Source: a candidate division NC10 bacterium CSP1-5 (lineage in GTDB: Bacteria; Methylomirabilota; Methylomirabilia; Methylomirabilales; CSP1-5). From it: a stretch of 64,000 bases of DNA. The position numbers and the translations under genes were made by a program. Below, piece by piece: positions 31,171-39,057 of the stretch (positions are counted from its first letter, which is position 1; each line of letters starts with the position of its first letter). The notes beneath the pieces were generated by a model. That model did no database searches. It saw only the letters and a program-made list of their open reading frames with translations, and was not told where the DNA came from. The DNA lies in the NCBI GenBank assembly GCA_001443495.1, contig LDXR01000011.1:1-64000 (forward strand), in the 5' to 3' direction.

Positions 31171-33039
31171 TTATCCTCCTTGGGATGCAATCACGGCCTG
31201 GTAGCGCCGTAGCTCGGCCAGGGCGTCCTTGTAGCCGCTGCCACTCGTAGAACTAGCGAAGACCTGCTGAAGGATGTCCTTGACGGATGCGCCACGCATC
31301 ATCGCCAGCCGGACGAGCTCCAGCTTTTGGGGGTCTACGGCCCCCATTTCCGAGCCCACTTCCAGGCCCGTTTCCAGCCCACTTCCAAGCCCGTTTCCGG
31401 GAAGCTGGTCAATGACCGTTTCCCCACTTCCAGCCCCACTTCCAGCCCCATTTCCATTGCTGGAAGTGGGGAAAATGGCCCTTACGTCATCAATGGTTGT
31501 CTGTGGGATGAGCACCATCTGGGGCGGGGCACTCCCTTCCAGGAGCGCCTCCCCAGGGCGGAGCAGCTCGACTTGTCGGGCCGCCTCACCGTCAAACCCA
31601 ATCTGTCGGGCCGTGGAAGGCCGGCAGTTGAAAGCGTAGTGGGCCGAGAAGGCATCCCGAATCCAAGCACCGCCAAAGGAGGCAGCCGGGGCGCCCTTCA
31701 CGGAAACGATGCAGAACAGCCGGTACTTCCGTCCCTGTGTGACGAGCTCCTGGATCACGGGAGCGACCTCGGCTGCGTGCACCAGCGCGTTGTACTCGTC
31801 CACAATAACGAGAATGACCTGCTCGTGATGTAGCTTGGCCTGACGGCGGCCATTCAGAATAGCCAAGACTTGAGACGCGGACCTTTGAATAGTCTCGGCC
31901 TCGATGCAGGCTTCTGTACCAGGGAGACTATCCACGATGTCATCGTGTGGGTCCCAGACAATAACGCGCGCCCCGAGCTGGACACACTGGACATAGATGA
32001 AGCGCTCCAGCGTTGTCTTCCCGGTCCCCTGCCGGCCGATGACCGTCACGGACAGGAGATCATCGATCTTGCCATAGAGCGGCTGACCATCGGGCGTGTA
32101 GCCAAGCAGCATCCGTTCGGCAGTCGGCCTCCAGGATGCTGCAATCTCCCGGTAGGGAGGGGGCAACACGAGCCGAGAGCGATCGATGTTACTGGGAAGA
32201 GGCAAGGCAATGGCTGCGGGCAGTTCCGGCTGCGGAGTGCGGCCCGCCTCAGCCCACCCACTTCCCTCAATCACGTCAGCCTCATTGACCACATCTGCAT
32301 TGGCACGTGCGGCCGCCAGCGCCAGGTCGATCACCTGCTTGCGCCGGATGGTGTCGTCGCTGGCCCTCTCGGGCGCATCATGAGAGTCGATCACGGCACG
32401 CTCAGCCAGAAGCGGGATGATCAGCCGGGCAGCAAACGGGTTGCCACTTGGTAACACCAGAATGGTGCCAGCCGGTGTATCGGAAATCGCCGACTTGCGG
32501 CGAATGTAGTTCACGGCCCAGTAGCAGGCTAGGAAGAGAATAGTCAGGCCGCCCGCGTAAAACACCACATCTCGGACAAACATGCCGATTGCGTTGAGCG
32601 TATCCTGATGGCTCTTAGTCTGGATGGCCGTCAGGGTAGCGGTTGCAGCCATGTAGGCTTCACCTGTAGTCGTGGTTGCTTCTAGATCGGCCTTACCCTG
32701 GGTGATCGTGGCCTGCTGCTCTGCGGCTCGGGCCTCCAGAGTTGCTTCCCGGTCCGCCTTCTCCTGAGCCAGCCTGATTTCGGCTGCTGCTCTATCTGCC
32801 TCCGCATTGGCCTCCTTGATGATGGCCGTCGCTTTCGCAGCAGCCAAGCCTGCGTCAATGGCAGATTGGGTAGCCTGAGCACGCGCGCTGGCGGCTCCTA
32901 CGGTGGCCGTGCCTGCTACCTGTGCCCGGAACTGGCCACACAACTCAGGACTGGCACCCGTGCAAGGATCGTTCACGCATCCGGTGAATCCCATCACCAG
33001 TGCCAGGAAGAGCAACCCTGCGGCGATCCTGTGCTTCAT
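31171..33039 (-). CDS. Lipoprotein-anchored FtsK/TraD-like P-loop ATPase
   Basis: ATG 33039 opens a lipoprotein signal (lipobox GFTGC, Cys21). Residues 45-150 are an Ala-rich coiled coil, 155-178 a TM helix, and the ATPase follows: Walker A IGRQGTGKTT (about 334-343) and Walker B VILVIVDEYNAL (about 408-419), as in HerA/FtsK-type and conjugation coupling ATPases. A Gly/Ser linker (about 530-565) precedes a small winged-helix-like end (DPQKLELVRLAMMRG). Total 622 residues. A DNA pump at the membrane is the best guess. A lipid anchor plus TM on such an ATPase is unusual. Confidence 0.7.
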   Translation of the reverse strand: MKHRIAAGLLFLALVMGFTGCVNDPCTGASPELCGQFRAQVAGTATVGAASARAQATQSAIDAGLAAAKATAIIKEANAEADRAAAEIRLAQEKADREATLEARAAEQQATITQGKADLEATTTTGEAYMAATATLTAIQTKSHQDTLNAIGMFVRDVVFYAGGLTILFLACYWAVNYIRRKSAISDTPAGTILVLPSGNPFAARLIIPLLAERAVIDSHDAPERASDDTIRRKQVIDLALAAARANADVVNEADVIEGSGWAEAGRTPQPELPAAIALPLPSNIDRSRLVLPPPYREIAASWRPTAERMLLGYTPDGQPLYGKIDDLLSVTVIGRQGTGKTTLERFIYVQCVQLGARVIVWDPHDDIVDSLPGTEACIEAETIQRSASQVLAILNGRRQAKLHHEQVILVIVDEYNALVHAAEVAPVIQELVTQGRKYRLFCIVSVKGAPAASFGGAWIRDAFSAHYAFNCRPSTARQIGFDGEAARQVELLRPGEALLEGSAPPQMVLIPQTTIDDVRAIFPTSSNGNGAGSGAGSGETVIDQLPGNGLGSGLETGLEVGSEMGAVDPQKLELVRLAMMRGASVKDILQQVFASSTSGSGYKDALAELRRYQAVIASQGG

Positions 33040-33040
33040 C

Positions 33041-33469
33041 TTAGAAGTTCCTCGGAATATGAATCTCTCGGTGGGCCGGCACACGCCGGCGCCGAACCAC
33101 CATGCTCTCGTCAGACTTCGGTAGCGCCAAAGCATCTGCGGCGGTCGGTAGGGCGGGCTTGGGCTTCCGTTCTTCCCGGCTCGGTAGAGGAAGCCGTGGT
33201 GTATTCTCCCAGAGGTCGGCTGCCTTCTTACCGAGCCTTATCTGCGCGTAGATGTAGAGTGCAGCCAGGACTGGGAGGGCGAGCAGGAACCCCCCTGCCC
33301 CACAGACCAGCATGAGGATCGGCTGCATGAGGGTCTGGGTCAGGACTGTAGCGCCCATCTCAGCAGACGCTACACCGAAGCCGATGTTGGCAGTTCCCTG
33401 TGCCAACAGCGCCAATGCCAGGATGACACCGATCGGCAGACACCCTATCAATCCAATTAGACGCCCCAT
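33041..33469 (-). CDS. Two-TM membrane protein
   Basis: ATG 33469 overlaps the upstream stop as TGATG. The product has two hydrophobic helices (about residues 3-25 and 45-75) and a basic cytoplasmic tail with RRRRVPAHREIHIPRNF. It directly precedes the lipoprotein-ATPase gene, so it may be its membrane partner. No family recognised. Confidence 0.6.
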   Translation of the reverse strand: MGRLIGLIGCLPIGVILALALLAQGTANIGFGVASAEMGATVLTQTLMQPILMLVCGAGGFLLALPVLAALYIYAQIRLGKKAADLWENTPRLPLPSREERKPKPALPTAADALALPKSDESMVVRRRRVPAHREIHIPRNF

Positions 33470-33885
33470 CACTTCCTCTTCTTGGTCGCGTCATGAACCA
33501 GTGAGATGAGTTCCATCATGTCATGCTCCACACGGGCCCACTGGCGTATCACGGCGAGGACCTTGACTCGCACTTCCTGTCGAAATCCAACGAAGAACAT
33601 CAGGAACTTGTGAGCATAAAGGATGTCTTTGTAGTCCTGGCGGGCGATTCGTACCTTCGGTTTCTTGCCCAGGTGCTTCCCTTGCTCGGCGTGCGACAAG
33701 CGGGCTGAGTTCTTGTCGCCCCTCCAGGTCATCTCTGAGATCTCATCGAGGGTAAAGAACTCTCGCAACTCAATCAGGAGTTTCTGGAACCTCCTGAGCT
33801 CTGCTTGAGAAGTAACATACTCTAGCGGTCCTAATGTAGTACGTTTGTTCCTACCAGACCTGCTAGAGCCTCGTCTTGTTGGCAT
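33469..33885 (-). CDS. Basic protein at head of the ATPase operon
   Basis: ATG 33885 has AAGGAGGGG upstream and gives 138 residues. The first 20 are very basic (PTRRGSSRSGRNKR), then a helical domain (LRRFQKLLIELREFFTLDEI) and a C-terminal helix pair. It may bind DNA and serve as an adaptor or relaxosome-type factor for the ATPase; this is conjecture. It lies 60 bases below the promoter at 33947. Confidence 0.55.
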   Translation of the reverse strand: MPTRRGSSRSGRNKRTTLGPLEYVTSQAELRRFQKLLIELREFFTLDEISEMTWRGDKNSARLSHAEQGKHLGKKPKVRIARQDYKDILYAHKFLMFFVGFRQEVRVKVLAVIRQWARVEHDMMELISLVHDATKKRK

Positions 33886-33946
33886 CGCCCCTCCTTGGGA
33901 TTCTAGTGCTTCTATCGTCAGAAACACTAGAACATATATATCACAG

Positions 33947-33974
33947 ATTATCCCAATTTATCACAGATTGTCAA
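33947..33974 (-). promoter_or_regulatory. Promoter with tandem 11-bp direct repeats
   Basis: TTGACA (33974-33969), 16 bp, GATAAT (33952-33947). TATCACAGATT occurs at 33939-33949 and 33959-33969, spaced 20 bp (two helical turns), the second copy touching the -35 box. These are good candidate operators different from the CTTG...CAAG type. Confidence 0.65.
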
Positions 33975-34014
33975 GGGGCATGTTTCCAACCAGTTGCAAA
34001 CCGGGAGGGAGAGG

Positions 34015-34125
34015 TTAGTGGCGCCGGCGTGACCATACCACACCGAGAAGAAAGCCTATCCAGCCGGCAGAGGGCAGGAGGAGACACGCAGCGAGGATGA
34101 GTTTCCAGGGCTCGATCTCAATCAT
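34015..34125 (-). CDS. Small membrane protein (36 aa)
   Basis: ATG 34125 with AAGGGA upstream. One TM helix pair-like hydrophobic run (LILAACLLLPSAGWIGFLLGVVW) ends in SRRRH. It lies upstream of the ATPase promoter. Function unknown. Confidence 0.6.
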   Translation of the reverse strand: MIEIEPWKLILAACLLLPSAGWIGFLLGVVWSRRRH

Positions 34126-34152
34126 GCTCTATTCCCTTCATGGGTTGTCTCC

Positions 34153-34368
34153 TCATAGCTTGCATACTTCCTTAATGATACGTCTGTTCTTCCCGCGTGC
34201 CCTCTTGTAGGCCGCGATTGCATTCTTCTTGCTGATCACGGCATAGAGCCTAGCTCCTACGTAGGCTCCGTCACTGTAAGGGCCCTCTATCCCCTTCATG
34301 GGGGGCAGCGAATGAATCCACTGTGCTCCGTTTACGAGAGGGGCGTAGATCTTAATTGTATCGGCCAT
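34153..34368 (-). CDS. Hypothetical small protein
   Basis: ATG 34368 lies 2 bases after the Pol X stop and has GGGGAG upstream. The 71 residues have an alpha/beta start (ADTIKIYAPLVNGAQWIHSL) and a basic helix at the end (KRARGKNRRIIKEV). No family recognised. Confidence 0.5.
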   Translation of the reverse strand: MADTIKIYAPLVNGAQWIHSLPPMKGIEGPYSDGAYVGARLYAVISKKNAIAAYKRARGKNRRIIKEVCKL

Positions 34369-34370
34369 GG

Positions 34371-35009
34371 TTACGCTCCCCAAAGGTATTGGTTGAGACA
34401 GGTGTCGGTACGTTCTTCCGGCTCAAGCCAAGGGAGACCAAGTGCCTGGAAGACCTGATGCTCTTCGTGTGTGTCTGCGATCAGGTGACATTCCTCACCG
34501 AGAAGGCAGGACACTCGCCGATTGTTTCTCACCGGCCGAGCATGCCGGTGCAGCAGACCACTCTCGATATGCCAACCCCGCTTCAGTGCCAGGCTTGCCA
34601 ATCCGTGGCTGAACTGGGCAGGACCCGTGCGGAATGTGTAGATGATCCCCCACAGTCTCGCGTCGGTGATGAACAAGTCCAGCTTATCACCGTCGCGATC
34701 GATCAGGAAGCGAGCGCGAAGGCCCGCCCCTCGGTCAGCGCGCAACTTCCAGGAAGTGGAAGCGTACAGCTTGTCGAGCTCAGCATCCAGGAGGCTGACC
34801 GACTCCGGCACCGGAAGACGATCACCGAACATCTCGCCCTGAAGCCCTACTTCCCGGAAGTGAAGGGTGTGCTCATAGAGTGGGATGGCAACGATCTCGA
34901 TGTCCTTGGGATTCTTCATCCCACGCCGGATGCTACCGGCAAGGGCAATCCGGGAAGTACCAGGCGAGAGGGAAGTCAAGAGGTCGGCGGCCTTATCTCG
35001 GAGTATCAC
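34371..35009 (-). CDS. Minimal DNA polymerase X-like nucleotidyltransferase
   Basis: GTG 35009 with AAGGAG upstream, 212 residues. The palm shows AGSIRRGMKNPKDIEIVAI (GS motif plus D-x-E in place of D-x-D), KLDLFIT with the third carboxylate, and the finger/thumb-like LWGIIYTFRTGPAQFS and VFQALGLPWLEPEER as in Pol beta-family enzymes. The HhH lyase domain of cellular Pol X is absent, as in African swine fever virus Pol X. It may fill short gaps in repair. The DIE variant of the metal site leaves activity uncertain. Confidence 0.75.
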   Translation of the reverse strand: MILRDKAADLLTSLSPGTSRIALAGSIRRGMKNPKDIEIVAIPLYEHTLHFREVGLQGEMFGDRLPVPESVSLLDAELDKLYASTSWKLRADRGAGLRARFLIDRDGDKLDLFITDARLWGIIYTFRTGPAQFSHGLASLALKRGWHIESGLLHRHARPVRNNRRVSCLLGEECHLIADTHEEHQVFQALGLPWLEPEERTDTCLNQYLWGA

Positions 35010-35060
35010 TTAAAACTCCTTACATGCACCGCGCCAGTTTGCCACAGGGTTCACAGATAG

Positions 35061-35318
35061 TCATGCAGTGTCTCCATACAAGGAAAATTGATCACCGATC
35101 GGCATCCAGTCGGTCGGCTTGAGGTCACAGAAACGCGCCTTGCGGTCCGGGAAGAAGAGCTTGACCTTATCCCAGAGATCCACGACATCCTCGGCGTCGA
35201 TGACCGCACAGAAGATATTCCAGGCATCACTACTCCCGGTATTCCACACCGGGAAGGGCACTTCCTCAAGGGGCTCAGCGCTGGTACTGAACCAGCTTAC
35301 CCAGTATCTATGCCTCAT
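35061..35318 (-). CDS. Hypothetical protein
   Basis: Eighty-five residues rich in Trp and Asp (YWVSWFSTSAEPLEEVPFP; DVVDLWDKVKLFF). Four-base overlap with the upstream gene. No motif recognised. Confidence 0.5.
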   Translation of the reverse strand: MRHRYWVSWFSTSAEPLEEVPFPVWNTGSSDAWNIFCAVIDAEDVVDLWDKVKLFFPDRKARFCDLKPTDWMPIGDQFSLYGDTA

Positions 35319-35521
35319 GTGTACTCCTTTGTGGACTTGCGACGAGTGAGACGTTTGGTCGCTTCCCGGTTGCAGCGAGCGATCATACCAACCATCCCGT
35401 CCAAGCCGACCGTGCCGGTATAGGCACGGCCGCCCTCCCAGGCTTTCTTGATTGCTTCAGAAAGCTTCTTGTCCTTGATACGAGAGAGGGTTTCGTTTTG
35501 GTAGGCGGTAAGCTGCCTCAT
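35315..35521 (-). CDS. Hypothetical basic protein
   Basis: Sixty-eight residues, basic and helical, with a Gly-rich turn in the middle (YTGTVGLDGMVGM). No recognised family; possibly nucleic-acid binding. Confidence 0.45.
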   Translation of the reverse strand: MRQLTAYQNETLSRIKDKKLSEAIKKAWEGGRAYTGTVGLDGMVGMIARCNREATKRLTRRKSTKEYT

Positions 35522-35563
35522 AGATCCTTTCCAGGTTCAGGAATGGCAATCAGTACGTCCGTG

Positions 35564-36415
35564 TCAAAGAAGTCTCTCGAGTCCCCACTCTTCCAGGCCA
35601 GTATGACCAATCTGGATCGTGAAGCCGGCCGCTGCCCGATGTCCACCGCCACCGTACAACTTGGCGATCTCGGACACATCGATGCCACCCTCTTTGGACC
35701 GTAACTGGAACACCCGCTTGTTGTCCTTCACGTCATAGTACACAGCGGCAAAGGGATAGTCACCGATAAGCTCATGGGCAATCTCGGAAGTGAGATGTGT
35801 GGCGTTCAGGCAAGGGACCTGGTGGCCGCCGATTTCAACCAGTTCAGCGTGAGGCAGGGCAATCCGGATCTGCTGATCCTGGTAACGGACAATGGCCTTT
35901 CCCTCCACCACCAGGTTCTTCATCTTGCCGTATTCCAGGAAGGATGTCCAGAGCTCGAAGTCGAACGGGTAGCTGCGGATGGCGGCGTTGACTTCCCGGC
36001 TTTGTGGCATCTTCCACTGCCACAAGTCACGGTCCTGAAGATAGAGGAATAAGTCAGGTATGATGGAGTCCGGGAAGAAGAACTCAAAGGCCAGCACGAC
36101 GCCTGACTTGCTCGTGTCGAAGATGCAGAAGTCCAGGTCGGCCAGCTCGCTCTCGGCGGACTGGTGGTGATCGAGGACAACTATGCTGTTGGCCTGCGTC
36201 TCCATACGAAGCAAGACTTCACGCGGCCAACTGAAGTCCACGATGATCACATCTTTCCCGGTCACGTCGGGCGCCTCGTCACCATACTGGACGGGAATGA
36301 ACTCAACCTCTACAAGCGGTACAAAATCCCGTTTCATCTGCAAGTGCAAGCGGACGACTAGAGCCGCGCCGAACCCGTCCGTGCACCCCCTGTGATAGAA
36401 ACAGCAGGTGGTCAT
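35564..36415 (-). CDS. DHH-family phosphoesterase
   Basis: ATG 36415 overlaps the upstream stop (ATGA), giving 283 residues. The DHH domain shows HRGCTDGFGAALV (metal Asp), IIVDFSWP and VLDHHQSAE, and the DHHA1 domain ends in LYGGGGHRAAAGF. The family includes RecJ, nanoRNases and cyclic dinucleotide phosphodiesterases. In a phage it might recycle small nucleotides or destroy a defence signal; neither is proven. All key Asp and His residues appear present. Confidence 0.8.
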   Translation of the reverse strand: MTTCCFYHRGCTDGFGAALVVRLHLQMKRDFVPLVEVEFIPVQYGDEAPDVTGKDVIIVDFSWPREVLLRMETQANSIVVLDHHQSAESELADLDFCIFDTSKSGVVLAFEFFFPDSIIPDLFLYLQDRDLWQWKMPQSREVNAAIRSYPFDFELWTSFLEYGKMKNLVVEGKAIVRYQDQQIRIALPHAELVEIGGHQVPCLNATHLTSEIAHELIGDYPFAAVYYDVKDNKRVFQLRSKEGGIDVSEIAKLYGGGGHRAAAGFTIQIGHTGLEEWGLERLL

Positions 36416-37242
36416 TCGTCTCCTCCATCCCATTTGCTCAGGTCTTTGTCGATCTTCTTCCGGGAAGCACTTAGCCCGGCTTCTTTCTCGTTGATTTCCG
36501 CGACAGAGTAACGACCGGTCGCAATGCCCTGCACGAACCGGGCTCCCTCTTCCAGGCCGACCGTGTAGTTATTCTGACAAGCTGCCCCGATGAGGTTAAG
36601 AAGCTCAACCAGGGCATTCTTTTGGTCAAGCGTTAAGGTGATTGGCCACTTGTAGGAGGTATTGAAAGAGCCACCGGGGTCCCCTATACGGTCAAGGTTG
36701 AGATAGAAGCCGGAAGTTCCCAGGCTCGTTCCCGCCAGTTTACAGATGAGATGGGCGAGACTCTCCCCTTGCTCACGATTCAAGCGCAGAGGATAGCCGA
36801 ACTCCGTGGAGATGCCATATTCTCCCTTGTCGGCGGCAGCCATCTGCCCTGCTGCGATGATCTTGAGGCAAGGATTGCAGATGAAGTTGTCTCTTGATCG
36901 CTTGTCGTTTTTACCACAGATCAGACAGCCTCGTTTTTCGCCTTCTAGGATGTCGTCTGCAGACACAATGTCACTGGCCTGCCGAAAAGGCAGGTTGAGG
37001 ATGGCTGCCTGGTTCTTGGCAATCTGGAGGCAGTCCTTTAGAGCAAGGTCGTATCGACCACAGACATCAAAGGGGCTATGGGCAGGATGGGGACTCGGGT
37101 CCTTCCATCCATTCCTATGGTGCCATACCTTGATCACGACCTGCCTAACCATGTCAAAGATGGCAACACGATTCGTGTGTTCGTAGCCCTCGTCCCGGAA
37201 GATGCGGATTCGGCAGGGCTGGTAGTTACTTTCGTTCTTCAT
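36412..37242 (-). CDS. Zinc-ribbon protein of unknown function
   Basis: Two hundred seventy-six residues. A zinc ribbon CLICGKNDKRSRDNFICNPC (about residues 106-125) divides an N-terminal alpha/beta domain from a helical C-terminal region ending in acidic KWDGGDE. Coupled by ATGA to the DHH gene. Role unknown. Confidence 0.6.
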   Translation of the reverse strand: MKNESNYQPCRIRIFRDEGYEHTNRVAIFDMVRQVVIKVWHHRNGWKDPSPHPAHSPFDVCGRYDLALKDCLQIAKNQAAILNLPFRQASDIVSADDILEGEKRGCLICGKNDKRSRDNFICNPCLKIIAAGQMAAADKGEYGISTEFGYPLRLNREQGESLAHLICKLAGTSLGTSGFYLNLDRIGDPGGSFNTSYKWPITLTLDQKNALVELLNLIGAACQNNYTVGLEEGARFVQGIATGRYSVAEINEKEAGLSASRKKIDKDLSKWDGGDE

Positions 37243-37558
37243 GGACAGGTCCTTCCAGGATCAAGACCATCTGAGGCTCTGTATCCAGGGTGATCTTGAC
37301 GACGTTCTCTCTTCCCGTGCGGGTGATCTCAGCCTGGATGACCCCATACTCAGAGAGAATCGGTCGAGTGTGCGTTGTCGGCCACTCGGTTCTCAGAACA
37401 CCGGTGCCTTCCACTTTTACAACGGTCACTCTCACCCGGTCCCCTACCTTCAGGAACCCCAGTGTCTTCCAGCGGGGCCCGGCCCCAGGCCGGCGACCGC
37501 CGTGTGTGCGGAGTGAAGCTGAAGCTTTTCCCTTGTTTCGCCGCGAAACGTTATTCAT
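37226..37558 (-). CDS. Hypothetical protein, probable small beta-barrel
   Basis: One hundred ten residues. After a basic start containing a parS-like palindrome (NVSRRN), the chain is beta-rich (GDRVRVTVVKVEGTGVL; VVKITLDTEPQMVLIL), like an OB or similar barrel. Start coupled to the zinc-ribbon gene upstream (ATGA). Confidence 0.55.
   Translation of the reverse strand: MNNVSRRNKGKASASLRTHGGRRPGAGPRWKTLGFLKVGDRVRVTVVKVEGTGVLRTEWPTTHTRPILSEYGVIQAEITRTGRENVVKITLDTEPQMVLILEGPVHEERK
37535..37549. repeat. parS-like palindrome, copy 4
   Basis: Perfect 15-bp palindrome GTTTCGC-C-GCGAAAC right after the start codon of the 37226-37558 gene. Confidence 0.6.
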
Positions 37559-37722
37559 GGTTCCTTCCTGGAAGGGACTCCTTTGGACCGGCTTGTCACC
37601 AAGTTATTACTCTTGCAGTAGGGGCATCCCCAGGGGTAATTGCGCCTGGATACATTCCGCGCATGTGTGCGCTTGCAGTTCCTACAGTAATAGACGTAGG
37701 GGAAAGACCATCTCTTCTTCAT
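37555..37722 (-). CDS. Small zinc-ribbon protein, probably leaderless mRNA
   Basis: The 55-residue product has a clear ribbon (YYCRNCK...WGCPYCK). There is no Shine-Dalgarno, and ATG 37722 lies 7 bases after the -10 box of a near-consensus promoter, so the mRNA would begin at or next to the start codon. Its stop overlaps the next ATG (ATGA). Confidence 0.7.
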   Translation of the reverse strand: MKKRWSFPYVYYCRNCKRTHARNVSRRNYPWGCPYCKSNNLVTSRSKGVPSRKEP

Positions 37723-37728
37723 GGCTTG

Positions 37729-37757
37729 ATTGTATACTTATTCAAGATAGTTGTCAA
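37729..37757 (-). promoter_or_regulatory. Promoter with CTTGA...TCAAG operator
   Basis: TTGACA (37757-37752), 17 bp, TACAAT (37734-37729). A 22-bp inverted pair (CTTGATT...TTCAAG, 37725-37746) covers the -10 box as in the promoters at 8.9 and 54.0 kb. Confidence 0.75.
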
Positions 37758-37935
37758 GGGTTAGTTTTTCCTCCGGCTGGTTCAGGGGGCACCAGGGCGG
37801 GGTAGTGGGGTCTTCCCGGTTGGGCAAAATTCGGCCCTCATCTTTCCAGGAAGGGTGGGTACACAGCATCCACCATGTATCGAGCCACGAATCACTGTGG
37901 TAATACCGGCAATTTGTGCAGGAAACCATGGTCAT
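37738..37935 (-). CDS. Small Cys-rich protein
   Basis: ATG 37935 or 37929 begins a 63-65 residue product with CTNCRYYH...LCTH...WCPL, a pattern for one zinc site. Its 3' end includes the -35 box of the promoter at 37729, so termination must occur within that promoter. Function unknown. Confidence 0.55.
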   Translation of the reverse strand: MTMVSCTNCRYYHSDSWLDTWWMLCTHPSWKDEGRILPNREDPTTPPWCPLNQPEEKLTLDNYLE

Positions 37936-37981
37936 TTGAACAACCTTGAACAGTTTTGTACTGCCCCACACGCACACGCGA

Positions 37982-38437
37982 TCAGAGCAACGCCGGGGGT
38001 AGCTGTTCCTCATCTGGTAGTAGCTCAGGCGAGACAGGCTTCCCATCATACTTCTGGAGCAGATAGGCCAGCATCGCCCGTTCCTGGGCTTCCTCGTCCA
38101 GGTCACGCAGCCTCTCAATCTGGGCAGGGATGCGGGAAGTCAGAAGCCAGGCGGTCAAGATGCCTTCCAGATCGTCCTTGTAGCCCCACTCAACCAGGGC
38201 ATCCACGAATCGGAGTTGGCGGGCCGCCGTGGTGAAGAAGGTCTCGTAGAATCCTTCTCGGTTGTGGTGGGCGATCATGCCAAAGAGGTTTGTGAGCCTC
38301 TCGTAGAACCATTGGTAGAACAACTCTCGCTTGAATCCACTTTCCACAAACTTGACGAAGTGATTAGAGAAGCGTTCCTTCATGTCCGCCGTGAAGAATT
38401 TCTCGTTCTTGAACTGACCTGCCGTAAAGGTTTTCAT
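37982..38437 (-). CDS. Hypothetical helical protein
   Basis: ATG 38437 with GGAG upstream, 151 residues, starting MKTFTAGQFKNEKFFTADMK. The protein is helical with aromatic clusters (FYQWFYERLTNLFGMI). Located just after SSB in the operon. No motif. Confidence 0.55.
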   Translation of the reverse strand: MKTFTAGQFKNEKFFTADMKERFSNHFVKFVESGFKRELFYQWFYERLTNLFGMIAHHNREGFYETFFTTAARQLRFVDALVEWGYKDDLEGILTAWLLTSRIPAQIERLRDLDEEAQERAMLAYLLQKYDGKPVSPELLPDEEQLPPALL

Positions 38438-38459
38438 ACGTGTTCTCCGAGAAGGGGAG

Positions 38460-38485
38460 GGGGACTGCTCCCCCTCCCCGGACAG
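38460..38485 (-). other. Strong GC-rich hairpin downstream of ssb
   Basis: GGGGAGGGGGA, loop GCAG, and the exact complement (11-bp perfect stem) precede the Shine-Dalgarno of 37982-38437. A smaller GCTGGG-ACC-CCCAGC hairpin lies between it and ssb. Without a T run this is more likely an mRNA-stabilising or processing structure. Confidence 0.5.
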
Positions 38486-38523
38486 TGACCCCACGGGCCC
38501 TAGCTGGGGTCCCAGCTTTGAGG

Positions 38524-38940
38524 CTAGAAGGGAATGTTCTGCTCTTCCTCTTCGCCTTCGGCGGCAGCCGTCTCTTCACCGCCCTCGGCCCTCTGTCCGC
38601 TGGACAGGAAGCGCACGGTGTTGGCAACTACCTCGAAGGAGGCTGCTGGCGTCCCGTCTTGGCGTGTCCAAATACGCGGCCCACCTGTCTGATTGTCCGC
38701 CGACAGACGTCCCTCGACGAGCACGCCGCTGCCCCTCTTCATGTATTGGGCGACGGCCTCGGCCTGTTTGCCGAACACGCTCACCCGAAACCACGTGGTC
38801 TCTTTGACCTGCTGCCCATCGCTGCCGGTGTACTTCCGGTTGGTCGCCATGTTGAAATTGGTGACCGCCGTCCCGTTGGGGGTGTAGCGCATCTCGGGAT
38901 CACGGCCTAGGTTACCTGCAATGATGATCGTCTGAAACAT
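38524..38940 (-). CDS. ssb: Single-stranded DNA-binding protein
   Basis: ATG 38940 (GGAG upstream) gives 138 residues. The OB fold opens TIIIAGNLGRDPEMRYTPNG and includes FNMATNRKYT, TTWFRVSVFGKQAEAV, KRGSGVLVEGRL, all standard SSB strands. The C-terminal tail is acidic and ends EEEQNIPF, the usual docking peptide for partner proteins. It coats ssDNA during replication and recombination, working with the primase, helicase and ERF proteins encoded at 17-22 kb. Confidence 0.95.
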   Translation of the reverse strand: MFQTIIIAGNLGRDPEMRYTPNGTAVTNFNMATNRKYTGSDGQQVKETTWFRVSVFGKQAEAVAQYMKRGSGVLVEGRLSADNQTGGPRIWTRQDGTPAASFEVVANTVRFLSSGQRAEGGEETAAAEGEEEEQNIPF

Positions 38941-39057
38941 GAGAGTTCTCCATTCTTCCCGGCCGCTGGCCGGGTACACTAAGCGCCCTCGGGCGCACGG
39001 ATCGTAAGGGCCACAATCACCAACTCGCCCTCTTTGAAGGAGTATTCTTCCAGTCAC
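38941..39057 (-). promoter_or_regulatory. Structured ssb leader
   Basis: The 117-base spacer upstream of ssb contains two perfect hairpins, GCGCCC-GA-GGGCGC and CCCGGCC-AGC-GGCCGGG. No convincing gene is present (a 24-codon open stretch lacks a start codon). These stems could regulate ssb translation or stability. Confidence 0.45.

Noticed and set aside
31340-31470. Repeated GGAAGTGGG-type sequence as a mobile repeat
   Set aside because: It encodes a Gly/Ser linker in the ATPase, so low-complexity coding explains it.
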